From Kineococcus sp. TRM81007 (GTDB lineage Bacteria; Actinomycetota; Actinomycetes; Actinomycetales; Kineococcaceae): a stretch of DNA of 64,000 bases. This document shows, piece after piece, positions 52,245 through 61,280 of the stretch (the stretch's first letter is position 1; each line of letters opens with the position of its first letter). Under the pieces are notes generated by a model. That model was given only the letters and a program-made list of their open reading frames with translations, had not been told where the DNA came from and did no database searches. Position numbers and translations under genes: made by a program. The stretch covers positions 30,755 to 94,754 of the forward strand of contig NZ_JALBVB010000040.1 of NCBI RefSeq assembly GCF_022669155.1, read 5' to 3'.

Positions 52245-54524
52245 ATGCTGTCTCGGGGCGCGAACCGGGCGCTGCCGCCGCAAGCCCGCCGTCTGCGCGC
52301 GGTGCTCAGCTGGGACGAGAGCGAGGACGGCGTCGCGGACATCGACGCCTCCGCGCTGCTGCTGAGCGCCGACCGCCGGGTGCTCAGTGATGAGCACTTC
52401 GTCTTCTACAACCAGACCGCCTCACCGGACGGGGCGGTGCGGCACCTGGGGCGCACCAGCACCGAGGGCGGTGCCGCCGAGTGCGTCGGCATCGACCTGG
52501 ACGAGGTCGGTGACGACGCCAGCTTCGTCGTGCTGGTCGCCAGCGTCTCCGACGGCACCTTCGGGCAGGTGCCGGGCCTGCGGCTGGTGCTCAGCGCCGG
52601 CGGGGAAGCGCTCGCGCACGTGCAGGCGGGTGAGGCCGGCGGCGAGACCGTGCTCGTGCTGGCTGAGCTGTACCGGCGAGGAGGGGACTGGAAGGTGCGC
52701 GCCGTCGGGCAGGGCTGGGACAGCGGCCTGGCAGGGCTGGCCCAGGACTTCGGCGTCGACGTGGCCGACAGCGATGACGAGGACACCGGCGACGGCATCG
52801 GGCAGGTGCCGCTCGAGCAGGCACGACTCCAGCAGGGCGGTGCGTCCGCGGAGATGCGTGTGCAGGACGTCGCGGTCGATGAGGACGATGACCTCATCGA
52901 GGTGGTCGAGCCCGACGAGGACCGCCAGGAGGAGCCGGTTGCCTCTCCGGGCGCGGCGGGTGCGCCGAGCGCCGCAGGTGCCAGCACTGACCCGGCCGGC
53001 AGCACCGACCCGGCCGACCCCGCCGACGATGCCGGCCCCGTCGCGCCGGTCGCAGCGTCTCCTCCGGTCACCGCGAGGAGTTCGGCCGCGGTCAAGGGGG
53101 TGCGTACGCGCAAGACCAAGGCGGCCCGTGCGGTGGTGCCGGTGGTGCCGGCGTTGCGGTTGCGCATGGACGAGTCCTGGCAGAGCGCGCGGGTGTTCTC
53201 CATCTCCGGGGTGGGAAGCGGGGAGGAGCAGGAGAAGCGCGCCACCTCCGCGCTGCTGGCCACGATGATGGGGGTGCGGGCCTTCGCGCGCGGGCTGACC
53301 GGCCATTTCGACGCTCCCGGCGGAGCGGTAGAGACCTACCTGGAGACCCCGTTCACGCTGGGCGAGGCCACCGTGATCCCCGACGGGGTGATCCGCATCG
53401 CACGCGCCGGGCGGGAGTGGACCGGGTTGGTGGAGGTCAAGACCGGTGACGGGCAGTTGCGCCGGGCGCAGGTGGAGAACTACCTCGACGTCGCCCGCGA
53501 GCAGGGCTTCGACGCGGTGATCACCATCTCCAACGAGATCGCTCCCGGTGCCGGTGAACACCCGGTGGAGGTGGACCGGCGCAAGCTGCGCGGCAAGGTC
53601 GCCTTGTTCCACCTGTCGTGGGCCGAGGTGGTGCACGAGGCGCAGATGACGCTGAGCCACCGCGGGGTCGGTGATGCGCTGCAAGCGTGGCTGCTGGCCG
53701 AGCTGATCCGTTACCTGCAGCACCCCCGCTCGGGAGCGGCGGGTTTCGAGGACATGGGGCCGGCGTGGGTGGGCGTGCGTGAGGCGGTCGCGGCCGGCAC
53801 GCTGCGCGCCAGCGATCGCAAGGCACCGGCGGTGGCCGAGTCGTGGATCCGCCTGGTGCGGCAGCTGCGCCTTCGCCTGACCGCGGAACTGGGGGTCTCG
53901 GTGGTGCACGTGCTGCCGCGCAGGATCGCCACCGACCCGGCCGCGCGCCTGAAGGCCACCACCGCACAGCTGGCGGAGAGCGGACAGCTGGAGGCCACCC
54001 TGCGGGTGCCCGGGGCAGCAGGTCCGGTCGGCATCGTGGCGGACCTGCGCACCGCACGGGTGCGCACGTCCGTGCGGCTGTCCGCCCCGCAGGAAGGTGG
54101 TGGGCAACGGCGCGTGAGCTGGCTGCTGCGCCAGTTGAAGGACGCCCCCGCCGACCTGCTGATCGAGACGCACTTCACCGGGCGGGCCGAGAGCACCTGC
54201 GAGCAGTTGCGCGACGTGCGTGATTCCCCCGGGATGCTGCTGCCCGACCGGAGCGCCGAGGTCGGTGCGTTCACGTTGACGCGCACCACGACGATGGGCA
54301 CCAAGCGCTCGGGGGTGAAGGGGGCGTTCATCCCCTCGGTCACCGAGGCCCTGGAGGACTTCTACCGCAGTGTCGTCCAACCGTTGCGCGCGTGGGTGCC
54401 GCCGGCGCCCAAGCTGCCCGACGAGGCCACCGGCATGCCCCCTGCGGATGCGGAGATCGACAGCCCGGCCCGCGAAGACGACGCAGGCGGTGACGAGGCG
54501 AGCCTCAGCGCTCCGACCCGTTGA
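52245..54524 (+). CDS. TerD-domain protein with PD-(D/E)XK nuclease-like domain
   Basis: A 759-residue protein. The N-terminal TerD domain (residues ~1-165) has MLSRGANRALPPQ, SWDESEDGVADIDASALLL, HFVFYNQTASPDGAVRHLG and ETVLVLAELYRRGGDWKVRAVG, i.e. the Ca-binding stress fold. An acidic/Pro/Ala linker (~180-300) follows. The next domain holds VIPDGVI (D380) and GLVEVKTGDGQL (E397, K399), then a helix (RRAQVENYLDVAREQG): a PD-(D/E)XK signature. A C-terminal ~300-residue region is unassigned. ATG 52245 has GGAGG at 5 nt. Probably acts on nucleic acid under stress or attack. Confidence 0.85.
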   Translation: MLSRGANRALPPQARRLRAVLSWDESEDGVADIDASALLLSADRRVLSDEHFVFYNQTASPDGAVRHLGRTSTEGGAAECVGIDLDEVGDDASFVVLVASVSDGTFGQVPGLRLVLSAGGEALAHVQAGEAGGETVLVLAELYRRGGDWKVRAVGQGWDSGLAGLAQDFGVDVADSDDEDTGDGIGQVPLEQARLQQGGASAEMRVQDVAVDEDDDLIEVVEPDEDRQEEPVASPGAAGAPSAAGASTDPAGSTDPADPADDAGPVAPVAASPPVTARSSAAVKGVRTRKTKAARAVVPVVPALRLRMDESWQSARVFSISGVGSGEEQEKRATSALLATMMGVRAFARGLTGHFDAPGGAVETYLETPFTLGEATVIPDGVIRIARAGREWTGLVEVKTGDGQLRRAQVENYLDVAREQGFDAVITISNEIAPGAGEHPVEVDRRKLRGKVALFHLSWAEVVHEAQMTLSHRGVGDALQAWLLAELIRYLQHPRSGAAGFEDMGPAWVGVREAVAAGTLRASDRKAPAVAESWIRLVRQLRLRLTAELGVSVVHVLPRRIATDPAARLKATTAQLAESGQLEATLRVPGAAGPVGIVADLRTARVRTSVRLSAPQEGGGQRRVSWLLRQLKDAPADLLIETHFTGRAESTCEQLRDVRDSPGMLLPDRSAEVGAFTLTRTTTMGTKRSGVKGAFIPSVTEALEDFYRSVVQPLRAWVPPAPKLPDEATGMPPADAEIDSPAREDDAGGDEASLSAPTR

Positions 54525-54726
54525 GGCGTCCTCCCGGTCAGGGTCGGGCGCCGGGGGAGGGTGGGGAACGGACCGGTGGCACTGCATCGCGCAGCGGTCC
54601 CGTCAGGCCCGTCGAACGCTTCTCGGCACGATCGTGGATCCCGACGACGATCAGGCTGCGCCCCCGCAGGTCTGAAGGGTCGCGAAACCGGTACCGCCGA
54701 CGCCGTGAGGACGGCACGCTGGCCGG

Positions 54727-56043
54727 GTGCTCAGCGACGCTCGGATGCGGGAGGTGGCGCAGCGGCTGCTCCGCGTGCCCGGGATCGAGGCGGTGACGCT
54801 CGGCGGCAGCCGCGCCCGCGGCGAGCACTCCCCGGGCTCCGACGTCGACCTGGGGCTGTACTACCGCCCGCCGCTGGACGTGGCGGCGCTCGGCCGTCTC
54901 GCCCGCGAGGTCGCCGGGCCGCACGCGCGGGTCACCGCACCCGGTGGCTGGGGGCCGTGGGTGGACGGCGGTGGCTGGCTGAGCGTCGACGGCACCGCCG
55001 TGGACTGGATCTACCGCGACCTGGACCGGGTGCAGCGCAGCTGGCGCCAGGCTCAGGAGGGTGGACTCACCTGGCACGTGCAGACCGGGCACCCGCTGGG
55101 TTTCCCGGGTTTCGCGTACGCCGGGGAGGCGGCCTCGGCCGTCGTCCTCGCCGACTCCACCGGTGAGCTGACGGCCCTGCACCGCGCCGCGCAGGCGTAC
55201 CCGCCGCGGCTGCGCGAGGCGGTGGTCGCCTCGCTGGGGGAGGCCGCCTTCCTCATCGGCGGCGCCCGCAAGGCCGCGCCGCGCGGTGACACCGCCTACG
55301 TGGCCGGTTGCCTGTTCCGGGCCCTGCTGCTGTGCGCGCACGCCCTGCACGCCCACGCCGGCCGGTGGGTCGTCAACGAGAAGGGTGCCGTGGCGGCCGC
55401 CGGGCGGCTGCCCGGGGCGCCCGAGCGGTTCGCCGAGCGGGTCGACGCGGCCCTCACCTCCCTCGGCGGCGGGCCGGCGGGCCTGGTGGCGGCCCTCGAC
55501 GCCGCCCAGCGGATCGTGGACGACACCGGGCGCTGCTGCCGCAACGGTCCGGACGCCGTGCAGCGGGCGAGCGTGGAGCAGTGGCCGGTGGTGAGAGGGG
55601 TCCGGTTGCGGGCGCTGGCCGACGCGCCGCAGGCGTTCGGCTCCACGCTGGCGCGCGAGGAGGTTCTCGACGACGGGACCTGGCGCCGGCGGGTGGAGGA
55701 CGGCGACTGGTTCCTGGCGTGGTCCGCGGGGCGCGCGGTGGGAGTGGCGGCCCTGGTGCCGGTCGAGTCGGTGCCCCCGGCGGGCGAGCGTGAACTCGTC
55801 TCGGTGTGGGTGGACCCCGGCCACCGCGGCGGCGGGACGGCCGGCCGGCTCGTGGAGGCCGCCTGCGACCGGGCCGCCGCGCAGGGAGCGGCGACGGTGA
55901 GCCTGTGGGTGGCCGACGGCAACCCGCGGGCCCGGCGGTTCTACGAGCGGCTCGGTTTCCGTCCCACGGGGGAGCGCAAACCCTTGCCACGTTCCCCGGA
56001 CGTCGGTGAGGAACGACTGCGGCGCGCCGCCGCACCCGGGTGA
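54727..56043 (+). CDS. Nucleotidyltransferase-GNAT fusion protein
   Basis: A 438-residue fusion. The N-terminal pol-beta-type nucleotidyltransferase has GGSRARGEHSPGSDVDL (residues 26-42, metal Asp39 and Asp41) and a helical C-terminal substrate region to about 270. From residue ~276, a complete GNAT domain follows (RLRALADAPQAFGSTLAREE, acetyl-CoA loop VDPGHRGGGTAGRLVEAA, terminal NPRARRFYERLGF). The join is in frame without a linker. Each half alone is common; small-molecule or antibiotic modification is plausible. The stop overlaps the next gene's GTG. Confidence 0.83.
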   Translation: MLSDARMREVAQRLLRVPGIEAVTLGGSRARGEHSPGSDVDLGLYYRPPLDVAALGRLAREVAGPHARVTAPGGWGPWVDGGGWLSVDGTAVDWIYRDLDRVQRSWRQAQEGGLTWHVQTGHPLGFPGFAYAGEAASAVVLADSTGELTALHRAAQAYPPRLREAVVASLGEAAFLIGGARKAAPRGDTAYVAGCLFRALLLCAHALHAHAGRWVVNEKGAVAAAGRLPGAPERFAERVDAALTSLGGGPAGLVAALDAAQRIVDDTGRCCRNGPDAVQRASVEQWPVVRGVRLRALADAPQAFGSTLAREEVLDDGTWRRRVEDGDWFLAWSAGRAVGVAALVPVESVPPAGERELVSVWVDPGHRGGGTAGRLVEAACDRAAAQGAATVSLWVADGNPRARRFYERLGFRPTGERKPLPRSPDVGEERLRRAAAPG

Positions 56044-57011
56044 TCTCCCCGGCGGGAACCCGCCGCTCGCAGCCGCCCCACCGCCGTGGCAACCTGCCGC
56101 GCGTGCCGCAGCACCCCGTGCCCCGCGCCGCCGCGCCCCTCCGCCTGCCGGAGCGCCGGCCCGCCCACCTGGCCCGCAGCGGCTTCTTCGACCCCGCCCA
56201 CCCCGAACGCCCCTGGACCGGGGAGCTGAACCTGCACCGGTACCTCGTGGGAGGCGACCCCGCCCGCGAGCGCTTCCGCCTCGGGGGCCCCGTGGGCTAC
56301 TGGGACGCGCGCCTGGGCCCGGTCGTCGTCCCCGCCGACCCCGCCGGGTTCTCCACCGACCTGACGTCCGTGCCGCCGGTGCTGCGCTGGCTCGTGCCCA
56401 CCACGGGCCGGCACCTGCCGGCCGCCCTCGTCCACGACGGCCTCGTCGCCGGCTCCGACGGGCCACCCTCCTACCTCGCCGTCCGCCCCGTGGACCGCGT
56501 CGCCGCCGACCGGCTGTTCCGCCGTGCGCTGCGGGACCTCGGCGTCGCGCCGCTGCGCCGGGAGCTCATGTGGGCGGGGGTGTCCGTCGTCACCGCGCTG
56601 ACCGGGCCGCTGCGCAGCACCTGGCGGGCGTGGGTGGCCGCCGCGGTCACGGCCGCGCTCGTCCTCGTCGTCGGCACCCTGGCCGTCGTGGACCTGCTCG
56701 ACCTCGCCCGCGCCCTGCCCTGGATGGGGGCGCGGCCGTGGTGGGCGGAACTGCTCACCGGCGCGATCGCCGCGCTGACCCTCCCGCTGCTCGCCGCGCC
56801 CCTGTGGGGCCGGCGGTGGCGCGCCGGCGCCGTGGCCGGGGTGGCCACCGCCGCCCTGCTGCCCGTCACCGTGGCCGTGCTGCTGGCCTCGGCGTGCTTC
56901 GCCGCCGCGGACGCGCTGGCCGGCGGGAGCCCCCGGCGCGCTGCGCGCTGGGGAGGCCTCGCGGTCGCCCTCGCCGGGGTCGTCACCGCTGTCGCCGTGC
57001 TGGCCCGGTGA
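56040..57011 (+). CDS. DUF1353 domain membrane protein
   Basis: A 323-residue protein. A DUF1353 module (about residues 95-175) has FSTDLTSVPPVLRWLVP and LPAALVHDGLVAG. Three or four TM segments (from about 200 to 320) follow, an uncommon combination. DUF1353 is often seen in phage-tail/baseplate proteins, so the module may act as an adapter; function unproven. GTG 56040 overlaps the previous stop, but GTG 56103 closer to the DUF may be the real start. Confidence 0.75.
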   Translation: MISPAGTRRSQPPHRRGNLPRVPQHPVPRAAAPLRLPERRPAHLARSGFFDPAHPERPWTGELNLHRYLVGGDPARERFRLGGPVGYWDARLGPVVVPADPAGFSTDLTSVPPVLRWLVPTTGRHLPAALVHDGLVAGSDGPPSYLAVRPVDRVAADRLFRRALRDLGVAPLRRELMWAGVSVVTALTGPLRSTWRAWVAAAVTAALVLVVGTLAVVDLLDLARALPWMGARPWWAELLTGAIAALTLPLLAAPLWGRRWRAGAVAGVATAALLPVTVAVLLASACFAAADALAGGSPRRAARWGGLAVALAGVVTAVAVLAR

Positions 57012-57024
57012 CGGGGCCGGCCGG

Positions 57025-57771
57025 TCAGCTCTCCCCGTCCGTCCCGTCCGGTGCGCCGCTGCCGCCGGGGCCGGCCACGAAGTCCTCCACCTCGAGCAGG
57101 TGGTTGCCCATCCGCAGCCGCGCCCGGTCCGGGTCGCGTTCCTGCACCGCCCGCAGGATCGCCCGGTGCTCCTGGAGCGTGCGGTCCAGCGCACCCTCCT
57201 CGGCGATCGCCCGCCACACGCGGGCCCGCGCCGTCCGCCCGGCGAACGCGTGCACGAGCGAGGCGAGCACCGGGTTCCCGCTGGCGGTGGCCACCAGGTC
57301 GTGGAACCGGATGTCGGCCTCCACGAACGCGTGCGGGTCCGTCGTGCCCCGCGCGGCCTCCGTCGACTCCTCCAGCGCCGCCCGCAACCCCGCCAGGTGC
57401 TCGTCGTCGGCGTGCAGCGCGGCCAGACCCGCGGCCTCCGTCTCCAGCAGGCGCCGCACCGCGTGCAGCGCCTGCGCGCCCGGCGGCTGCTGCAGGTCCA
57501 CCAGGAACGCCATCGGCGTCGTCAGCAGCGAGGAGTCCAGGGCCGTCACGTAGGTGCCCGCGCCCTGGCGCGACTCCAGCACACCCATGAGCGACAGCGC
57601 CCGCACCGCCTCGCGCAGCGGCCCGCGCGAGACGCCGAGCTCGCGCGCCAGGTCGGCCTCCACCGGCAGCTTCTGGTTCGGTCGCAGCGCGCCCTCGGCG
57701 AGCATCCGCTTGATGCCCTCGACGACGACGTCGGTCTGCGAGCGCCCTGCGGACCGGTCCGCGTCGGCCAC
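57025..57771 (-). CDS. GntR/FadR-type (FCD) transcriptional regulator
   Basis: A 248-residue regulator. The winged HTH has PVEADLARELGVSRGPLREAVRALS near residue 40. The C-terminal FCD ligand-binding domain has conserved metal-site residues (DIRFHDLVATASGNPVL near 150 and LQEHRAILRAV near 200). GTG 57771 follows GGGAGGGG. It diverges from a DUF418 gene with a striking inverted repeat between. Ligand unknown; sugar acids are typical for the class. Confidence 0.9.
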   Translation of the reverse strand: MADADRSAGRSQTDVVVEGIKRMLAEGALRPNQKLPVEADLARELGVSRGPLREAVRALSLMGVLESRQGAGTYVTALDSSLLTTPMAFLVDLQQPPGAQALHAVRRLLETEAAGLAALHADDEHLAGLRAALEESTEAARGTTDPHAFVEADIRFHDLVATASGNPVLASLVHAFAGRTARARVWRAIAEEGALDRTLQEHRAILRAVQERDPDRARLRMGNHLLEVEDFVAGPGGSGAPDGTDGES

Positions 57772-57786
57772 GTGCCCCTCCCACCG

Positions 57787-57833
57787 TCTCCCCGGGGCCT
57801 GCGAGCGTAGTGCGCCCGCGGGCCCCGGGGAGA
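57787..57833. promoter_or_regulatory. 13-bp inverted repeat upstream of gntR and DUF418 genes
   Basis: TCTCCCCGGGGCC (57787-57799) and GGCCCCGGGGAGA (57821-57833) are perfect 13-bp arms separated by 21 bp. The region lies wholly within the divergent gap, close to the gntR start, so it is a candidate operator or a stable hairpin on the GntR transcript. Confidence 0.55.
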
Positions 57834-57955
57834 GTCTTCCGGCGACGTCGTCACCCCGTGCGCGCGCCCCGCCCGGCCGGCTGCTCCGGTCGGAGTACGC
57901 CGCGCTGCTCCATCGGGCGGACGACGCGACGCGGAGCCGCCGGGAGGCTCGGGGC

Positions 57956-59224
57956 GTGACTGCGACGACACGCTCCAGCGGCCTCGACGTCGCCCGGGGA
58001 CTGGCGATCCTGGGGACCTTCGCGACGAACGTCTGGCTCTTCACCCACCCCGACGGCCTGCTGGGCACGCTGCTCGAACCCGCGGCGGGCGGCACCGCCG
58101 AAGCGCTCGCGCAGGCGCTGCCCCTGGGCAAGTCCCTGGCGCTGCTCAGCCTGCTGTTCGGGGTGGGGCTCGAGCTGCAGCGTCGCTCGGTGCAGCGCCG
58201 GGGCGGGGACTGGAACCGCGTGCACCGCGTCCGCGCGCTCGTGCTCCTCTGCGAGGCGACGCTGCACTTCCTGCTCGTCGCCGAGTTCGACGTCCTCATG
58301 GGCTACGCGGTGGCGGCGCTGGTGGCCGGGCCGGTGCTGCTGGGCGCCGACCGCCGGCGCCGCCGGTTCGTCGTGGTCCTGCTCAGCACCCACGCGCTCG
58401 CCCTCGCCGCGCTCACCGCGCTGCTGGCCACCGCTGCGGCCGGGACCGGCGGCGGCGCGCTGCACACCCCGTACGCCACCGGGTCGGCGTGGGACCTGGT
58501 GCTGTTCCGGGTGCAGAACCTCGTGGTGTTCCGGGCCGAGCCCGTGGGCCTGCTGCTGCTGACGACGGCGTCGTTCCTGCTGGGCGCCGGGCTGGTGCGG
58601 GCGGGTCTGCTGGAGCGCGAGGGCGGCCGGCGGCTGCGCCACCGGCTGATCGCGCTGGGCGCGGTCGGCGTCCTCGCCGAGGCGGTGCTCCTGGTGGCCG
58701 GTGGTGCCCACGCGGTCCTGCTGACCCGCTACGGCTCCGCAGTGCTGGTGGGTCTCGGCCTGCTCGGCCTCGTCGTGCAGGTGCAGGGCGGTCGCGACCG
58801 GCCGCGGTGGCTGGGCCGGCGCCTGGCGGAGGTCGGCCGCGCGGCGCTGAGCTGCTACGTGCTGCAGAACGTCCTGGCCTCCGCGCTCTGCTACGGCTGG
58901 GGGCTGGGACTGGCCGCGACGGTCCCGGACTCCCACCGGGCCGCCCTGACGGCAGGCACCTACCTCGTCGTCGCCGCCGCGGTCGTGGCCGTCGCGCACC
59001 TGCTCGCCCGCACCGGGCGGCGGGGCCCGCTGGAGGCCCTCAGCACCCGTGCGCAGCGGGCGCTGCTCACCCCGCGCGGGCGGGTCCCGGTCGCGGCGCG
59101 GGGGACAGCGCCCGTCGCGCTCGCGGACCGGTCCCGGCGGGCTCAGGCCGGGCACACCCCGGTGTCGGTGCCGTCGTCCTCCACGCGCCCGGCGAACTCC
59201 TCGGAGTCCAGCTCCGGCTCGTAG
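57956..59224 (+). CDS. DUF418-family membrane protein (copy 1)
   Basis: A 422-residue integral membrane protein with about ten TM segments. It has the DUF418 start (SSGLDVARGLAILGTFATNVW), GKSLALLSLLFGVGLELQRR and a terminal AQRALLTPRGRV-like stretch. GTG 57956 has GGAGG at 9 nt. The last ~27 codons are antisense to the convergent epimerase gene, an 82-bp overlap. Family function unknown; probably transport or envelope. Confidence 0.82.
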   Translation: MTATTRSSGLDVARGLAILGTFATNVWLFTHPDGLLGTLLEPAAGGTAEALAQALPLGKSLALLSLLFGVGLELQRRSVQRRGGDWNRVHRVRALVLLCEATLHFLLVAEFDVLMGYAVAALVAGPVLLGADRRRRRFVVVLLSTHALALAALTALLATAAAGTGGGALHTPYATGSAWDLVLFRVQNLVVFRAEPVGLLLLTTASFLLGAGLVRAGLLEREGGRRLRHRLIALGAVGVLAEAVLLVAGGAHAVLLTRYGSAVLVGLGLLGLVVQVQGGRDRPRWLGRRLAEVGRAALSCYVLQNVLASALCYGWGLGLAATVPDSHRAALTAGTYLVVAAAVVAVAHLLARTGRRGPLEALSTRAQRALLTPRGRVPVAARGTAPVALADRSRRAQAGHTPVSVPSSSTRPANSSESSSGS

Positions 59225-59889
59225 CCCAGGCCCGTGCGCGCCGCGGTGAGGTCCCAGTGCCGCCGGGTGTTCCCCGACACCGCGGGGAACACCCCGTGGT
59301 GCACGTCGGCGTCCAGGGCGCGCACCACGAGCTGCCGCAGGTCCGCCGGACCCAGCCAGCTCGCCAGCTGCGAGCGCTTCACCGGTTCGGGCACCGTCGC
59401 GCCCAGCCGCAACCCCACCGTGCTCACGGGCCCGCGCCGGGACGCCACCTGCGCGACCGCCTCGTCGAACACCTTCGTCGCCCCGTACGGGCAGCACGCC
59501 CGCGGCGCCCACGCCGCGTCCACCGGGACCCGCCCGTCCGCCTCGTGCGCGCCCATCGCGTGCACGGAACTGGCGAACACCACCCGCCGCACCCCGGCCC
59601 GCTCCGCCGCCGCGAGCAGCGCTGCGAAACCCTCCACGTTGGGCCCGCGCAGCTCCTCCCACGGCGCCGACGGGTCGGGGTTCCCGGCCAGGTGCACCAC
59701 CGCACCCACGCCGTCCAGGGCCCGCTCCAGCGCGGCCGGGTCGGTCAGCTCCCCGGTCACCACCTCGGCGTCCGGGTGGTCCGCCGCCTCCCGGTCGAAC
59801 AACCGCGACGGCCGGCCCGCCAGGCCGGGCAGCAGCTGCCCGGCGACGCTGCCCGCCGCCCCCGTCACCAGCACCCGTTCCGAGTTCAC
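59143..59889 (-). CDS. NAD-dependent epimerase/dehydratase
   Basis: A 248-residue extended-SDR protein. Rossmann ERVLVTGAAGSVAGQLLPGL near residue 5, DxVVHLAG-type VGAVVHLAGNPDPSAPWEE near 62, and Ser with PYGATKVFDEA (Tyr-x3-Lys) near 135. It may act on a nucleotide sugar or a uronate; the shorter than usual length suggests uronate dehydrogenase-like. GTG 59889. Its 3' end overlaps the DUF418 gene by 82 bp. Confidence 0.83.
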   Translation of the reverse strand: MNSERVLVTGAAGSVAGQLLPGLAGRPSRLFDREAADHPDAEVVTGELTDPAALERALDGVGAVVHLAGNPDPSAPWEELRGPNVEGFAALLAAAERAGVRRVVFASSVHAMGAHEADGRVPVDAAWAPRACCPYGATKVFDEAVAQVASRRGPVSTVGLRLGATVPEPVKRSQLASWLGPADLRQLVVRALDADVHHGVFPAVSGNTRRHWDLTAARTGLGYEPELDSEEFAGRVEDDGTDTGVCPA

Positions 59890-59982
59890 GACGGCACTCT
59901 GCCGCAGCGCGCCCGGGTCCGCCCTCCGGTGCGCGTCACAGCGACGACCGGCGGACGCGACCCCGCGCCGGCGCTCACCACG

Positions 59983-61182
59983 ATGGTGGGCGTGCACACG
60001 ACGCCCGGCGCGGTACCGGTGCCCGCACCGCGCGGCACCGTCCTGTCCGAGCGCGTGCCCGGCCCCGACCTGGCCCGCGGGGCGCTGCTGCTGTTCATCT
60101 GCCTGGCCAACGTCCACTTCCTGCTGCACTCGCGCGCCACCGGGGTGCGCGGGTACCCGGCCGCGGAGACCCTGTCCGCGCTGGACCGGGTCGTCACCGT
60201 GCTGCAGACCAGCTTCGTCGACGCCCGGTCCTTCCCGATGTTCTCGATGCTCGTCGGGTACGGAACGTGGCAGCTGGTGCGCTGCCGCGTGCGGGACGGC
60301 GCCCCGCGCCGCTCGGTGCGGCGCCTGCTGCGCCGGCGCGGGTGGGCCCTGCTGCTCATCGGCGCCCTGCACGGGATCCTCCTCTTCCCCGCCGACATCG
60401 CCGCCACCTACGGGCTGCTGCTCGTGCTCCTCGCCGCAGTGCTGGCGGCCCCGGGCACCCGCGCTCTCGTCGTGCTCGCGGTGACCGGCACGTTCCTCGT
60501 CGCCGCGGCCGGGCTGGCGGAGGGCCTGCCCGAGGCGGGCGCGCCGCTGATCTCCCCGGGGGAGGAGTCGCCGCTGTCGGCGCTGCTGTTCCGCACGGGC
60601 GAGTGGGTGTTCGTCACCGTGGCCCAGCCGCTGGGGGTGCTCGGTGCGCTGGCCCTGGGCGCGCTCGCCGCGCGCCGCGGGCTGCTCGACGACCCCGCGC
60701 GGCACCGGCGCACCCTGCTGCTCGTGGCCGCCGCCGGGCTCCCCGCGGCCGCGCTCGGCGGGCTGCCGCTGGCGCTCGTCACCGCCGGTGCCTGGGACGC
60801 GGGCACCACCGGCACCGTGCTGGCCGCCGGGCTGCACTCGCTGACCGGCTACGCCGGCGGCGCCGCCTACGCGGCCCTCGCCGGGCTGGTCGTGACGCGC
60901 ACCGCCGCCCGGGGCGGCGCGCTGCCCACCCCCGTGCGCTGGGTGGTGGCGCTGGGGCGGCGCTCCCTGTCCGGGTACCTCGGGCACTCGATGGTGTTCG
61001 CCGCGCTGCTGCCCGCCTCCACCCTCGGTCTCGGCGCCGAGCTGGGCGTCGCGCAGGCCTCCGCGCTCGCCGTGGTCACGTGGGTGCTGCTCCTGCTCGG
61101 CGCGGTGCTGCTGGAGCGCGCCGGCGCCCGCGGGCCCGCGGAGGTGCTGCTGCGCCGCCTCACCTACGGCCGTCCTCGCTGA
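59983..61182 (+). CDS. DUF418-family membrane protein (tandem copy A)
   Basis: A 399-residue membrane protein with about ten hydrophobic segments, beginning ERVPGPDLARGALLLFICL and containing FVDARSFPMFSMLVGYGTW, RRGLLDDPARHRRTLL and GRRSLSGYLGHSMVFAALLP. It is a tandem duplicate of the 61281 gene: blocks such as DLARGALLLFICLANVH are identical at nucleotide level apart from scattered third-position changes. ATG 59983 or GTG 59992 may start. Promoter-proximal sequence is also shared. Confidence 0.82.
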   Translation: MVGVHTTPGAVPVPAPRGTVLSERVPGPDLARGALLLFICLANVHFLLHSRATGVRGYPAAETLSALDRVVTVLQTSFVDARSFPMFSMLVGYGTWQLVRCRVRDGAPRRSVRRLLRRRGWALLLIGALHGILLFPADIAATYGLLLVLLAAVLAAPGTRALVVLAVTGTFLVAAAGLAEGLPEAGAPLISPGEESPLSALLFRTGEWVFVTVAQPLGVLGALALGALAARRGLLDDPARHRRTLLLVAAAGLPAAALGGLPLALVTAGAWDAGTTGTVLAAGLHSLTGYAGGAAYAALAGLVVTRTAARGGALPTPVRWVVALGRRSLSGYLGHSMVFAALLPASTLGLGAELGVAQASALAVVTWVLLLLGAVLLERAGARGPAEVLLRRLTYGRPR

Positions 61183-61280
61183 GGCGCTGAGCCGGTCCCC
61201 GGGCGGGTCCGCCCTGCGGCGCCCACCGCGCCGACGACCGGCGGACGCGCCCGCCGGGGTGGTCTCACCACGATGACGTC

